A stretch of 13,964 nt of DNA from contig CAZFQD010000054.1 of NCBI GenBank assembly GCA_964520885.1, positions 1 through 13,964 of the forward strand, read 5' to 3'. A program made the position numbers and the translations under genes. The stretch comes from CAZFQD01 sp964520885. Lineage in GTDB: Bacteria > Bacillota > Clostridia > Oscillospirales > SIG519. Below are positions 6,454 through 12,484 of this stretch, in pieces; position 1 is the stretch's first letter; each line of letters starts with the position of its first letter. Under the pieces are notes generated by a model. It was not told the origin of the DNA and did not search any database. It saw only the letters and a list, made by a program, of their open reading frames with translations.

Positions 6454-7350
6454 ATGTATACAAATCCATATCAAGATTTATTTGGTGGCAAATGGTTTAA
6501 AACTAATTTCCACACACACGCAGGAACAGGGGTGGGTACATGTGGTTCGAATCCAATTGACAAGGTAGTTGAATTATATGCCAAGAATCAATTCGATATG
6601 CTTTGTATTTCCAATCATGATATTTTTTCAGATACCACTGCCTTTACGAGTGACAGCATTATGATGATTCCCGGTGTGGAATATTCTCAAAATGAACATA
6701 TGTTGATCATTGGTGTTGATAAATCACTTCATGAATATGACCATCAAACAGCTATTGATATGACAAGAGAAATGGGAGGCTTCGTAATCTTATGTCATCC
6801 GAATTGGGTGCATAAAGAATGGTGGAGTTGGAATAAGCTTCTTGAATTAAATGGATTTGTAGGCATAGAAATCATCAATATGCTAATATATCGTCTTAAT
6901 GGTTCAGGGCTTGCAACTGATACTTGGGATCATTTGCTTTCACGAGGTAAACTGATTTATGGTTTTGGAAATGACGACTTTCATATGTATTCGGATGCAG
7001 CGCGTAGTTTCAATTTGATATATTGTAAAGAAAAAAGTTTTAGTGCTATGAAAGATGCTACCGAGAGTGGTGCATTTTGTGTTTCAACAGGATTAAGACC
7101 TGAATATTTATTTCTTAAAGATAATATAATAAAGGTAAAAGCGAAATTCCTTACGGAAACCTATATTGACACATTTTCATATCACTTTATTACTGAAAAT
7201 GGCAAAGTAATATCTGTTCAAAACGGAAGCAATGCAGAATACAAGTTAAGTGGAGAAAAATATGTTCGTGTAGAAGTGATCGGCGAAAATGGGGCGATGT
7301 TATTTTTTCAGCCTGTATACTTGACGGAAGCTTTTGTAAATAAACAATAA
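6454..7350 (+). CDS. PHP-domain metal-dependent phosphoesterase
   Basis: A 298-residue PHP (polymerase and histidinol phosphatase) protein, expected to hydrolyse a phosphoester with two or three metal ions; substrate unknown. Metal-binding motifs in order: HTH at residues 20-22 (FHTHAG), H55-D56 (ISNHD), E76 (GVEY), H82, H115 (LCHPNW), and D175/H177 in GNDDFH. About 90 residues after the PHP core form a beta-rich tail of unknown role. All key residues are present, so it looks functional. The ATG is preceded by GTGGAGTG (6439-6446). It lies between IS30 transposase fragments inside the 67-bp direct repeats, and is visibly richer in G+C than its neighbours, so it is probably acquired cargo. Transcription may come from the DR1 promoter. 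Confidence 0.85.
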   Translation: MYTNPYQDLFGGKWFKTNFHTHAGTGVGTCGSNPIDKVVELYAKNQFDMLCISNHDIFSDTTAFTSDSIMMIPGVEYSQNEHMLIIGVDKSLHEYDHQTAIDMTREMGGFVILCHPNWVHKEWWSWNKLLELNGFVGIEIINMLIYRLNGSGLATDTWDHLLSRGKLIYGFGNDDFHMYSDAARSFNLIYCKEKSFSAMKDATESGAFCVSTGLRPEYLFLKDNIIKVKAKFLTETYIDTFSYHFITENGKVISVQNGSNAEYKLSGEKYVRVEVIGENGAMLFFQPVYLTEAFVNKQ

Positions 7351-7589
7351 TCAGCAAAATTGAGAGTTTTGATGCAAAAACCTTTCCCAACCAACAAATC
7401 CGCAAAACTAAATCTTTAACACCAATTATTTAAGCAACACAAAAAAGCTGGTTTATCAAAATAACTTCGCAAGGAGCGTTTGATGTGCAACTTGACTTAT
7501 ATATTCATGAAATTAGCCATTTTTTTGGGTGTACAATAATTTAACAAAATAAATATAATTATTTGGTAAGTTGTAAAAAAGCAAGTTGT
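7351..7589 (+). pseudogene. Possible C-terminal IS30 remnant and right end of the inserted block
   Basis: No intact gene here. One frame reads KLNL, stop, HQLFKQHKKAGLSK (about 7406-7462), resembling the LNxxTPxxLF end of IS30 transposases (the neighbouring frame supplies TP). The GATGTGCAACTTGAC stretch (7481-7495) resembles what I remember beyond IS30 stop codons. If correct, the PHP gene sits between the two ends of one dead IS30 element. The match is short and needs frame changes, so confidence is low. The rest, to 7589, is A/T-rich with nothing I recognise. Confidence 0.3.
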
Positions 7590-7656
7590 AAATAAATTAT
7601 ATTTTCTTGACTAAGCTAAAATTTTAGGATAAAATAATTTAGCAAGAGAATATAAA
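7590..7656 (+). repeat. 67-bp direct repeat, right copy (DR2)
   Basis: Second identical copy of the repeat at 5910-5976. It ends 52 nt before the DUF1292 start and supplies that gene's promoter. Because copy 1 overlaps the end of spoIIR and copy 2 precedes the next gene, removing one copy plus the block would leave a compact spoIIR-promoter-DUF1292 junction. Confidence 0.9.
7607..7635 (+). promoter_or_regulatory. Promoter inside DR2, for the DUF1292 gene
   Basis: TTGACT (7607-7612), 17-nt spacer, TAAAAT (7630-7635); identical to the DR1 promoter. Start expected near 7642, giving a leader of about 67 nt. Confidence 0.65.
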
Positions 7657-7708
7657 TAAATAAGAGAAAAATATTATAATTTTTATTAATGGATTGGAGG
7701 AACTATTT

Positions 7709-8005
7709 ATGTCCGAAGAATTTGGCAAAGATATTATTACTCTCACAGATGAGGAAGATAACGAATTTGAATTTGAAATACTTGATATGGCAGAAATTGA
7801 TGGACAAGTATATTCTGCATTAATGCCTATTCATAATAACCCTACGGATTTGCTTGACGCTGATGGTCAATTTGTTGTTCTTAAAGTAATTGAAAATGAA
7901 GATGGAGAAGAAATTTTAGAGGGTATTGATGACGAGGCTGAACTTGAAAAGGTAATTAAAGTATTTGAAGAACAACTTTCAGAGGAATTCACTTTAGAAA
8001 GTTAA
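7709..8005 (+). CDS. DUF1292 family protein
   Basis: A 98-residue, strongly acidic protein: DIITLTDEEDNEFEFEILDM, later YSALMPI, DGQFVVLKV and ENEDGEEILEGIDDEAELEK. This is the pattern of DUF1292 (YrzB-like) proteins of Firmicutes, whose function is unknown. I start it at ATG 7709, with TTGGAGGA at 7694-7701 as ribosome-binding site; the in-frame TTG at 7694 is part of that site and is rejected. In other Firmicutes this family sits near ruvX/yrrK; here it is separate, next to spoIIR across the inserted block. Confidence 0.8.
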   Translation: MSEEFGKDIITLTDEEDNEFEFEILDMAEIDGQVYSALMPIHNNPTDLLDADGQFVVLKVIENEDGEEILEGIDDEAELEKVIKVFEEQLSEEFTLES

Positions 8006-8027
8006 AAAAAAGAATAAATGCCAATAC

Positions 8028-8053
8028 TTATTATTATTATTATTATTATTATT
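8028..8053. repeat. (TTA)8 microsatellite
   Basis: Eight perfect TTA units (8028-8051) plus TT, just after the DUF1292 stop and before its terminator. Such tracts can change length by slippage; here it would only alter the 3' untranslated region. Confidence 0.9.
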
Positions 8054-8068
8054 TAGTTTGATTTTGGA

Positions 8069-8091
8069 GTAGGTTTTTAACCTACCCTTTT
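8069..8091 (+). terminator. Intrinsic terminator of the DUF1292 gene
   Basis: GTAGGTT (8069-8075) pairs with AACCTAC (8079-8085) around a TTT loop, followed by CCTTTT. The T-run is short but placement 64 nt after the stop codon is right. Confidence 0.6.
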
Positions 8092-8137
8092 GTTGAACAA
8101 AAAATGTAAATATTTTGTAATTTCCTTCAAATTACAG

Positions 8138-8166
8138 TTGATTATTTATTATTTTTGATATATAAT
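8138..8166 (+). promoter_or_regulatory. Promoter upstream of the structured RNA
   Basis: TTGATT (8138-8143), 17-nt spacer, TATAAT (8161-8166). Start would be near 8173. An A/T-only hairpin ATTAGTTT/AAACTAAT (8170-8187) followed by six Ts (8192-8197) lies at that start, so either the RNA begins with it or the true RNA promoter is a weaker one closer to 8230. No other gene is available for this promoter. Confidence 0.5.
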
Positions 8167-8235
8167 AATATTAGTTTCAAAACTAATACTGTTTTTTACA
8201 TTATTAAAAACAATAAATTACACAAATAGTGTGAA

Positions 8236-8446
8236 AATGTTGTTTTTTCCTGCAATGTGCGTGATGGAATGGCAAATCAAAACCAATGAAAAATCGAGGG
8301 GAGCTCTTTTGCTCTTGCAATGGGTTTGCAGACCTCCTAACCTTTTAGGTTGGATGATGGGAGCACAAAACTGTGAGGGGAGCACCCACCTGTGTAACAG
8401 GTTTCGAGTTTGTCGTTTACACACGGCTTTGTGGGAAACACAATAA
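8236..8446 (+). ncRNA. Structured non-coding RNA, 6S-like candidate
   Basis: About 210 nt of mixed base composition stand out from an A/T-rich gap between convergent genes. The ends pair: TTGTTTTTTCC (8240-8250) with GGGAAACACAA (8433-8443), 10 of 11 positions, continued inward through an interrupted helix (GTG/CAC). Inside are hairpins TTGCAA/TTTGCAG, CTAACCT/AGGTTGG (about 8338-8354) and ACCTG/CAGGT. GAGGGGAGC occurs twice, in possibly competing helices. A strong terminator follows at once. Size, closed terminal stem with internal loops and stand-alone transcription fit 6S RNA, which binds sigma-A RNA polymerase; TTTCGAGTTTGTCG near the 3' side also seems familiar from clostridial 6S RNAs, but this is from memory. 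I saw no signature of tmRNA, RNase P RNA or SRP RNA. Confidence 0.5.
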
Positions 8447-8485
8447 CAAAAAAGCTACTTTATTTTTTAAGGTAGCTTTTTTGTT
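8445..8485. terminator. Strong, probably bidirectional terminator
   Basis: AACAAAAAAGCTAC (8445-8458) pairs with GTAGCTTTTTTGTT (8472-8485) around a 13-nt loop. The T-run is inside the 3' arm, and the A-run of the 5' arm gives the same on the other strand, so it can end both the structured RNA (+) and the degV operon (-). Confidence 0.8.
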
Positions 8486-8503
8486 AGTTTTAAAATAATT
8501 AGT

Positions 8504-8532
8504 ATAAGACAGAAGACGGTTTGATGTCTTAT
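8504..8532 (-). terminator. Weak hairpin after degV
   Basis: ATAAGACA (8504-8511) pairs with TGTCTTAT (8525-8532). On the - strand it is followed by ACTAATTATTTT, a poor T-run. It may assist termination of the minus-strand operon. Confidence 0.3.
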
Positions 8533-8559
8533 TGATATTAAATCAAGTACTAAGCCATT

Positions 8560-9420
8560 TTATTTACTTAGATAACCCACTCCAACTACATAAGTACCAA
8601 TATTTAAAGCAATTACACTACCTAAATATCCGCTAATGATTTTCTTGGTAGGATATTTTATTTTTAACTTTTCAATTAATTCACTATGTTCAGGGCATTG
8701 CCTGCAACAAATTGTAATAATAAAATCTGAACTTTCATCAATATTTTTTTCGCAAAGTTCAATAAGTTTTGGAACAACGGCAGAATTTCCTCTAACTTTT
8801 TCCGAGGAAACTATTTCTCTATCACCGATTTTGATAATTGGTTTTATGTTTAAAATTCCACCAATTAGACCTGAAAAAGAACTAATTCTGCCTTTTTTTA
8901 TTAATATTTCAAGGGTTCCAACAGCTGCAAAAGCTTTAATTTTTTTATAAAATGTATTTAAAAATTCAACAATCTCATCAATTGACTTGTTTTCATTAAT
9001 TAACTTATTTACTTGATAAATGCCGACTGAAATCATATGTGTATATGTTCCTGAATCAATAATTTCAATTCTCATTGCATTTTGGTGCTTTTCTTCAAAA
9101 AATCCTTTGGCAATTTCGGCACTTTGATAAGTTCCGCTTGCGGCAGAATTTAATGTAACAGTAATTACACTTTCATAACCTTTTGAATATGCATCTTCAA
9201 ATTCATTTAAAAATTGCTCAGGTGTAACCTGAGAAGTTGAGGGTAATTCTTTGCAATTGTCAAGAATATCATAAAGGTCTTCCCTATTAATATCTATACC
9301 CTCTTTATACTCTTTGCCTTCAATTATTATTGTTAAGGGAACTATTGTAACATTTAATTCTTTAACTTTTTCCTCGTTCATATCACAAGTGGAATCGCAA
9401 ATGAATTTAATTTTACTCAT
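8560..9420 (-). CDS. DegV family fatty-acid-binding protein
   Basis: DegV proteins bind a fatty acid between two domains; some act as FakB, presenting the fatty acid to the kinase FakA. The N-terminus KIKFICDSTCDMNEEKV, the PSTSQVTPEQF loop, ASGTYQSA and KPIIKIGDREI are typical. I start at the ATG at 9420 (MSKIKF, 286 residues), because GTGAT lies about 10 nt upstream; an in-frame ATG at 9441 would add MKVMGLK but has no ribosome-binding site. Last gene of the minus-strand cluster; a promoter overlapping the dipeptidase stop may drive it separately. CRQC near residue 238 is a possible metal or redox pair, not a family hallmark I know. Confidence 0.88.
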   Translation of the reverse strand: MSKIKFICDSTCDMNEEKVKELNVTIVPLTIIIEGKEYKEGIDINREDLYDILDNCKELPSTSQVTPEQFLNEFEDAYSKGYESVITVTLNSAASGTYQSAEIAKGFFEEKHQNAMRIEIIDSGTYTHMISVGIYQVNKLINENKSIDEIVEFLNTFYKKIKAFAAVGTLEILIKKGRISSFSGLIGGILNIKPIIKIGDREIVSSEKVRGNSAVVPKLIELCEKNIDESSDFIITICCRQCPEHSELIEKLKIKYPTKKIISGYLGSVIALNIGTYVVGVGYLSK

Positions 9421-9452
9421 TTTAAGCCCCATCACTTTCATATTTTTAAATT

Positions 9453-9482
9453 ATTATATCAAATTAATCTTAATAAAGTCTA
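9453..9482 (-). promoter_or_regulatory. Extended -10 promoter of degV
   Basis: On the - strand TTTGATATAAT gives TGnTATAAT (the hexamer lies at 9453-9458). The -35 is weak (TAGACT at 9477-9482, 18-nt spacer). It overlaps the end of the dipeptidase gene. Confidence 0.45.
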
Positions 9483-10386
9483 TAAAATTCTCGAAAAATA
9501 TTTTATCAACTAATTTTTGAGAATAATTTTTCTTTAACATTTGCTCATAAATTAAATCAATATTGCTTATTCCCTTTATTCCTTTTGGCAATGTGTCAAC
9601 TCCATCAAAATCCGCTCCAAAACAAAGGGTGTTTTGACCTCCTAATGAAAGAAAATAATCTATATGTCTTATTATATCGTCAATTGAAGCATTATCTTCA
9701 ATATCGTTTAAAAAACCGCCACAAAGATTAATTCCCACTAAGCCTTTATTATTAACTATTGCTTTAAACTGCTCATCAGATAAATTTCTAAAATGCTTAC
9801 AAATTGTTTTTGCATTGCTGTGAGTAGCAACAAAAGGTTTCTTTGATATTTCGCAAACATTAAGAAAGCCTTTTTCGGATAAGTGAGATACATCAATTAT
9901 TATATTTTTTTCTTGCATTTTAGTAACTGCTTTTTTGCCAAAATCAGTTAAACCCTTAGAGTTTTCTACTCTAATTCCATCCGCTAATTCATTGCTTTCA
10001 TTCCATGTTAAGGTTATAAACTTTACACCTAAATATGCTAAAAAATCTATTCTTTCTATTCTCCCGTTTAACATTCCTGCATCTTCTACAGCTAAAATTG
10101 CTGAAATTTTATTATTTTCAAATGAATTTATTACATCATTATAGTTTTTACATATATTTATTTTTTGGGGTTTATTGTTTAAAAAATAATTATAAACATT
10201 AATAAAATTATCGTATCTTTGCTCGCCTTTTAAATTATCATTAGTCCAAATTGCAAAAACTTGACAGTAATTATTAAAACTCTTTGTTTTATTTAAAGAA
10301 ATATGAAGGTTATTATCCTCTAACTTTAATTTTTTTGTAAATATTTCAGTTAGAGTATCACAGTGCATATCAGCAAAGTTGAACAT
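9454..10386 (-). CDS. M19 family membrane-type dipeptidase
   Basis: A zinc dipeptidase of the renal (membrane) dipeptidase family, 310 residues, expected to split dipeptides including some with D-residues. Metal and active-site motifs appear in order: MHCD (H8, D10), VEDAG with bridging E101, DVSHLS with H168, THSN with H189, and GADFDG (257-262). No signal peptide or membrane segment is seen, so the enzyme is probably cytosolic. The ATG comes 1 nt after the yraN stop, with AAGGGG inside yraN, so it is translationally coupled to it. Linkage to yraN is positional and does not explain a joint task. Confidence 0.88.
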   Translation of the reverse strand: MFNFADMHCDTLTEIFTKKLKLEDNNLHISLNKTKSFNNYCQVFAIWTNDNLKGEQRYDNFINVYNYFLNNKPQKINICKNYNDVINSFENNKISAILAVEDAGMLNGRIERIDFLAYLGVKFITLTWNESNELADGIRVENSKGLTDFGKKAVTKMQEKNIIIDVSHLSEKGFLNVCEISKKPFVATHSNAKTICKHFRNLSDEQFKAIVNNKGLVGINLCGGFLNDIEDNASIDDIIRHIDYFLSLGGQNTLCFGADFDGVDTLPKGIKGISNIDLIYEQMLKKNYSQKLVDKIFFENFIDFIKINLI

Positions 10387-10387
10387 T

Positions 10388-10762
10388 TTATCTACCCCTT
10401 GTCAAAAAAGCATTTTCAATATGACGAATGTTTAATACCTTTGGCGGAAGTTCATCATTTAAAGTAACTTCAAAAACATCATAACGAGGTTGAAGATTAT
10501 TCTTTTTATTAGACAAATAAAAACAAGAGGTCGTTACAATTTTTCTTTGCTTTGACTTAGTAACAAATTCACAAGGGGATGCAATTGTTCTCGGTCCTCT
10601 TGCTTTTACCTCTACAAAAACAATATATTCATTGTTGCAAACAATTATATCAATTTCTCCATAACGGCAATTATAGTTTCTCTCTAACAATGTATAACCA
10701 TTACTAACTAAATATTCAACAACAGCTAATTCCCCTATTTGTCCTCTGATTTTATCGCTCAT
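10388..10762 (-). CDS. yraN: YraN (UPF0102) family, PD-(D/E)XK nuclease-like protein
   Basis: A 124-residue protein with the conserved start GQIGELAVVEYLVSNGYTLL. The nuclease-like core is RYGEIDIIV, with E36 and D38, then IVFVEVKAR, with E51 and K53; that is, the D-x(n)-ExK pattern of the Holliday-resolvase-like superfamily. Enzyme activity of UPF0102 proteins is not well settled. The rnhB-yraN order is widely conserved in Firmicutes and supports the call. A GGAG (AAAAAGGAG at about 10768-10776) precedes the ATG on the minus strand. Confidence 0.88.
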   Translation of the reverse strand: MSDKIRGQIGELAVVEYLVSNGYTLLERNYNCRYGEIDIIVCNNEYIVFVEVKARGPRTIASPCEFVTKSKQRKIVTTSCFYLSNKKNNLQPRYDVFEVTLNDELPPKVLNIRHIENAFLTRGR

Positions 10763-10779
10763 TTAAGAACTCCTTTTTG

Positions 10780-10805
10780 CGGTTTGCATATATGCAAACC
10801 CTACA
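10780..10805 (-). repeat. Short palindromic repeat, TGTAGGG...CCG family (copy B)
   Basis: GGTTTGCATATATGCAAACC (10781-10800) is a perfect 20-bp palindrome. On the - strand it is preceded by TGTAG and followed by G, as in copy A at 905-929. It occupies the gap between rnhB and yraN, so the hairpin lies inside the operon mRNA, just before the yraN ribosome-binding site. Confidence 0.65.
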
Positions 10806-10807
10806 TT

Positions 10808-11407
10808 TTAAATATCTATTCCTTTTAAAAAGGACTTTCTGTATATTTCATTAATACCAAATTGTTTTATTGCCTCATAATGTGCTTTTGTGGGATAGCC
10901 TTTATGCTGTGCTAAATTATATTGAGGGTATTTTATATGTAGTTGCCTCATTACTCTGTCTCTGCTAACCTTAGCAATAATTGAAGCCGCCGCTATGCTT
11001 GCACTTAAACTATCACCCTTTATAATGCACTTTGCTTGAATATCTAAACCTTTAATTCTATTGCCATCAATTAGTGCTAAATCAGGTTTCGTTTTTAAGT
11101 TATCTATTGCTCTTTTCATTGCAACAAAGGAAGCGTTTAATATGTTAATTTCATCTATTTCGGCAGGAGTGGCGTAGCCTATTCCATAAGAAATAGCTTC
11201 TTGTATTATTATCTCATAAAGTTGCTCTCTTTTTTTCTCTGAGAGTTTTTTACTATCGTTCAACCCATCTATTTGCATTTCAAAGGGCAGTATTACAGCA
11301 GCGGCATAAACATCTCCACAAAGCGGTCCTCTCCCCGCTTCGTCAACTCCGCAAATAATATTAAAGCCTTCATTTTTAGCCTCTTTTTCAAATTTCCACC
11401 AGTCCAT
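10808..11407 (-). CDS. rnhB: Ribonuclease HII
   Basis: RNase HII removes RNA from RNA-DNA hybrids and single ribonucleotides from DNA. The 199-residue product has the four acidic metal ligands: D22 and E23 in CGVDEAGRGP, D114 in ALIDGN, and D132 in KGDSLSASIAAASIIAK. I start at ATG 11407 (MDWWKFEKEAK), which has normal family length. The frame stays open upstream only because the heptamer array lacks stops in this frame. The ribosome-binding site (GTGGAAAG) is supplied by the array itself. Follows rbgA in the classic order. Confidence 0.93.
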   Translation of the reverse strand: MDWWKFEKEAKNEGFNIICGVDEAGRGPLCGDVYAAAVILPFEMQIDGLNDSKKLSEKKREQLYEIIIQEAISYGIGYATPAEIDEINILNASFVAMKRAIDNLKTKPDLALIDGNRIKGLDIQAKCIIKGDSLSASIAAASIIAKVSRDRVMRQLHIKYPQYNLAQHKGYPTKAHYEAIKQFGINEIYRKSFLKGIDI

Positions 11408-11453
11408 ACTTTCCACTTTCCACTTTCCACTTTCCACTTTCCACTTTCCACTT
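11408..11453 (-). repeat. Heptamer tandem array upstream of rnhB
   Basis: Six full ACTTTCC units (11408-11449) plus ACTT; on the rnhB strand this reads as AGTGGAA-type units ending directly at the ATG. Another three and a half units lie across the assembly gap at 11583-11608. Each unit contains GTGGAAAG, a ribosome-binding-site-like sequence. Copy number is uncertain because of the gap. Confidence 0.9.
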
Positions 11454-11637
11454 AAAAAAGCCCTCAACAAACCATTAAGGTTNNNNNNNNNNNNNNNNNN
11501 NNNNNNNNNNNNNNNNNNNNNNNNNNNNNNNNNNNNNNNNNNNNNNNNNNNNNNNNNNNNNNNNNNNNNNNNNNNNNNNNNNCACTTTCCACTTTCCACT
11601 TTCCACTTAAAAAAGCCCTCAACAAACCATTAAGGTT
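11428..11637. other. 100-N scaffold gap flanked by identical 55-bp sequence
   Basis: N at 11483-11582, exactly 100 bases. The 55 bp before it (11428-11482) are identical to the 55 bp after it (11583-11637): heptamer units, then TTAAAAAAGCCCTCAACAAA and the rbgA stop region. The left copy includes the last bases of rbgA out of place. The simplest reading is two contigs that overlap by 55 bp and were scaffolded with a default gap, so little or no sequence is missing. Confidence 0.8.
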
Positions 11638-12484
11638 TCTCAAGGGTAATTCTTCCGATTTTACCGCCTCTAAATTCATCAAGCACAATTTTTGATGCTC
11701 TTTCAATATCAAATTCGCCCTTCGTCAATAAAAAGCCTCTGTTTTTTGCTACTCTTTTAAGCAATGAATGTCCCTCTAAATTTTCAGTATCTCCCAACTT
11801 ATATCTTGATGCAATTAATTGCTTATAATTAATATTTAATTCGTTTAATAAATATCCTGCTAAGTATTCTATATCGGTAATATCATCCCTAATTGCACCG
11901 GTTACTGCAAGGTTTAAACTTGAAATGGGATTTTCGATTTTTGGCCAAAGTATTCCCGGCATATCGAGCAAATCAATTCCACCCTCAACACTAATCCACT
12001 GTTTACCCTTAGTAACTCCAGGTCTATCTTCAACCTTAGCCTTTTTGCCTTTAGCAAGTCTATTAATTAAAGAAGATTTTCCTGAATTTGGCACACCAAC
12101 TATCATAACCTTAATGGACATTCCGCCAATCCCTCTATTTTCTCTGCGAATAAGTTTTTGTGCAATAACCTCTCTTATTTTAACTGCAAATTCATTTAAA
12201 CCATTACCACTCTTGCAATCAGTTAATATAGCAACTGTCCCCTTTTTTTCATATTTGTTTATCCATTGTCTGCTAATATTAGCATCAGCCAAATCACTTT
12301 TATTTAATATAATTATTCTTGGTTTTTCCATAAGCAAATTGTCAAAATCGGGGTTTTGACTACTTTTTGGAATTCTTGCATCAATAATTTCAGCAACAAT
12401 ATCTATTTGCTTTAAATTTTCGGCTATAAGCCTTTTAGCTTTTGCCATATGTCCGGGATACCAATTTATTCCCTTTATATCCAT
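11630..12484 (-). CDS. rbgA: Ribosome biogenesis GTPase RbgA (YlqF)
   Basis: A circularly permuted GTPase needed for late assembly of the 50S subunit. In the 284-residue protein the G motifs occur in the permuted order: G4 NKSD (61-64), G5 TDCKSG (88-93), G1 GVPNSGKSS (130-138), G2 T158 in PGVTKGKQW, G3 DMPG (174-177). The start INWYPGHMAKAKR is the family hallmark. Its ATG follows the lepB stop directly (TAAATG), so it is coupled to lepB. The 3' end lies at the edge of the duplicated 55-bp block beside the scaffold gap, but the frame itself is complete. Confidence 0.95.
   Translation of the reverse strand: MDIKGINWYPGHMAKAKRLIAENLKQIDIVAEIIDARIPKSSQNPDFDNLLMEKPRIIILNKSDLADANISRQWINKYEKKGTVAILTDCKSGNGLNEFAVKIREVIAQKLIRRENRGIGGMSIKVMIVGVPNSGKSSLINRLAKGKKAKVEDRPGVTKGKQWISVEGGIDLLDMPGILWPKIENPISSLNLAVTGAIRDDITDIEYLAGYLLNELNINYKQLIASRYKLGDTENLEGHSLLKRVAKNRGFLLTKGEFDIERASKIVLDEFRGGKIGRITLEKP

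Noticed and set aside
5910..7656. 67-bp repeats as attL/attR of a phage or integrative element
   Set aside because: No integrase, recombinase or phage gene lies between them; kept only as direct repeats of unknown origin.
8231..8446. 71-codon frame on the + strand
   Set aside because: It coincides almost exactly with the structured RNA, has no ribosome-binding site and a composition set by RNA stems; treated as chance.
11408..11453. CRISPR-like array
   Set aside because: Uninterrupted 7-bp tandem units without spacers, and no cas genes.
11464..11712. Minus-strand frame running through the N gap, and the rnhB frame extended upstream through the Ns
   Set aside because: They exist only because Ns and the heptamer array carry no stops. 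rnhB has a good start at 11407.
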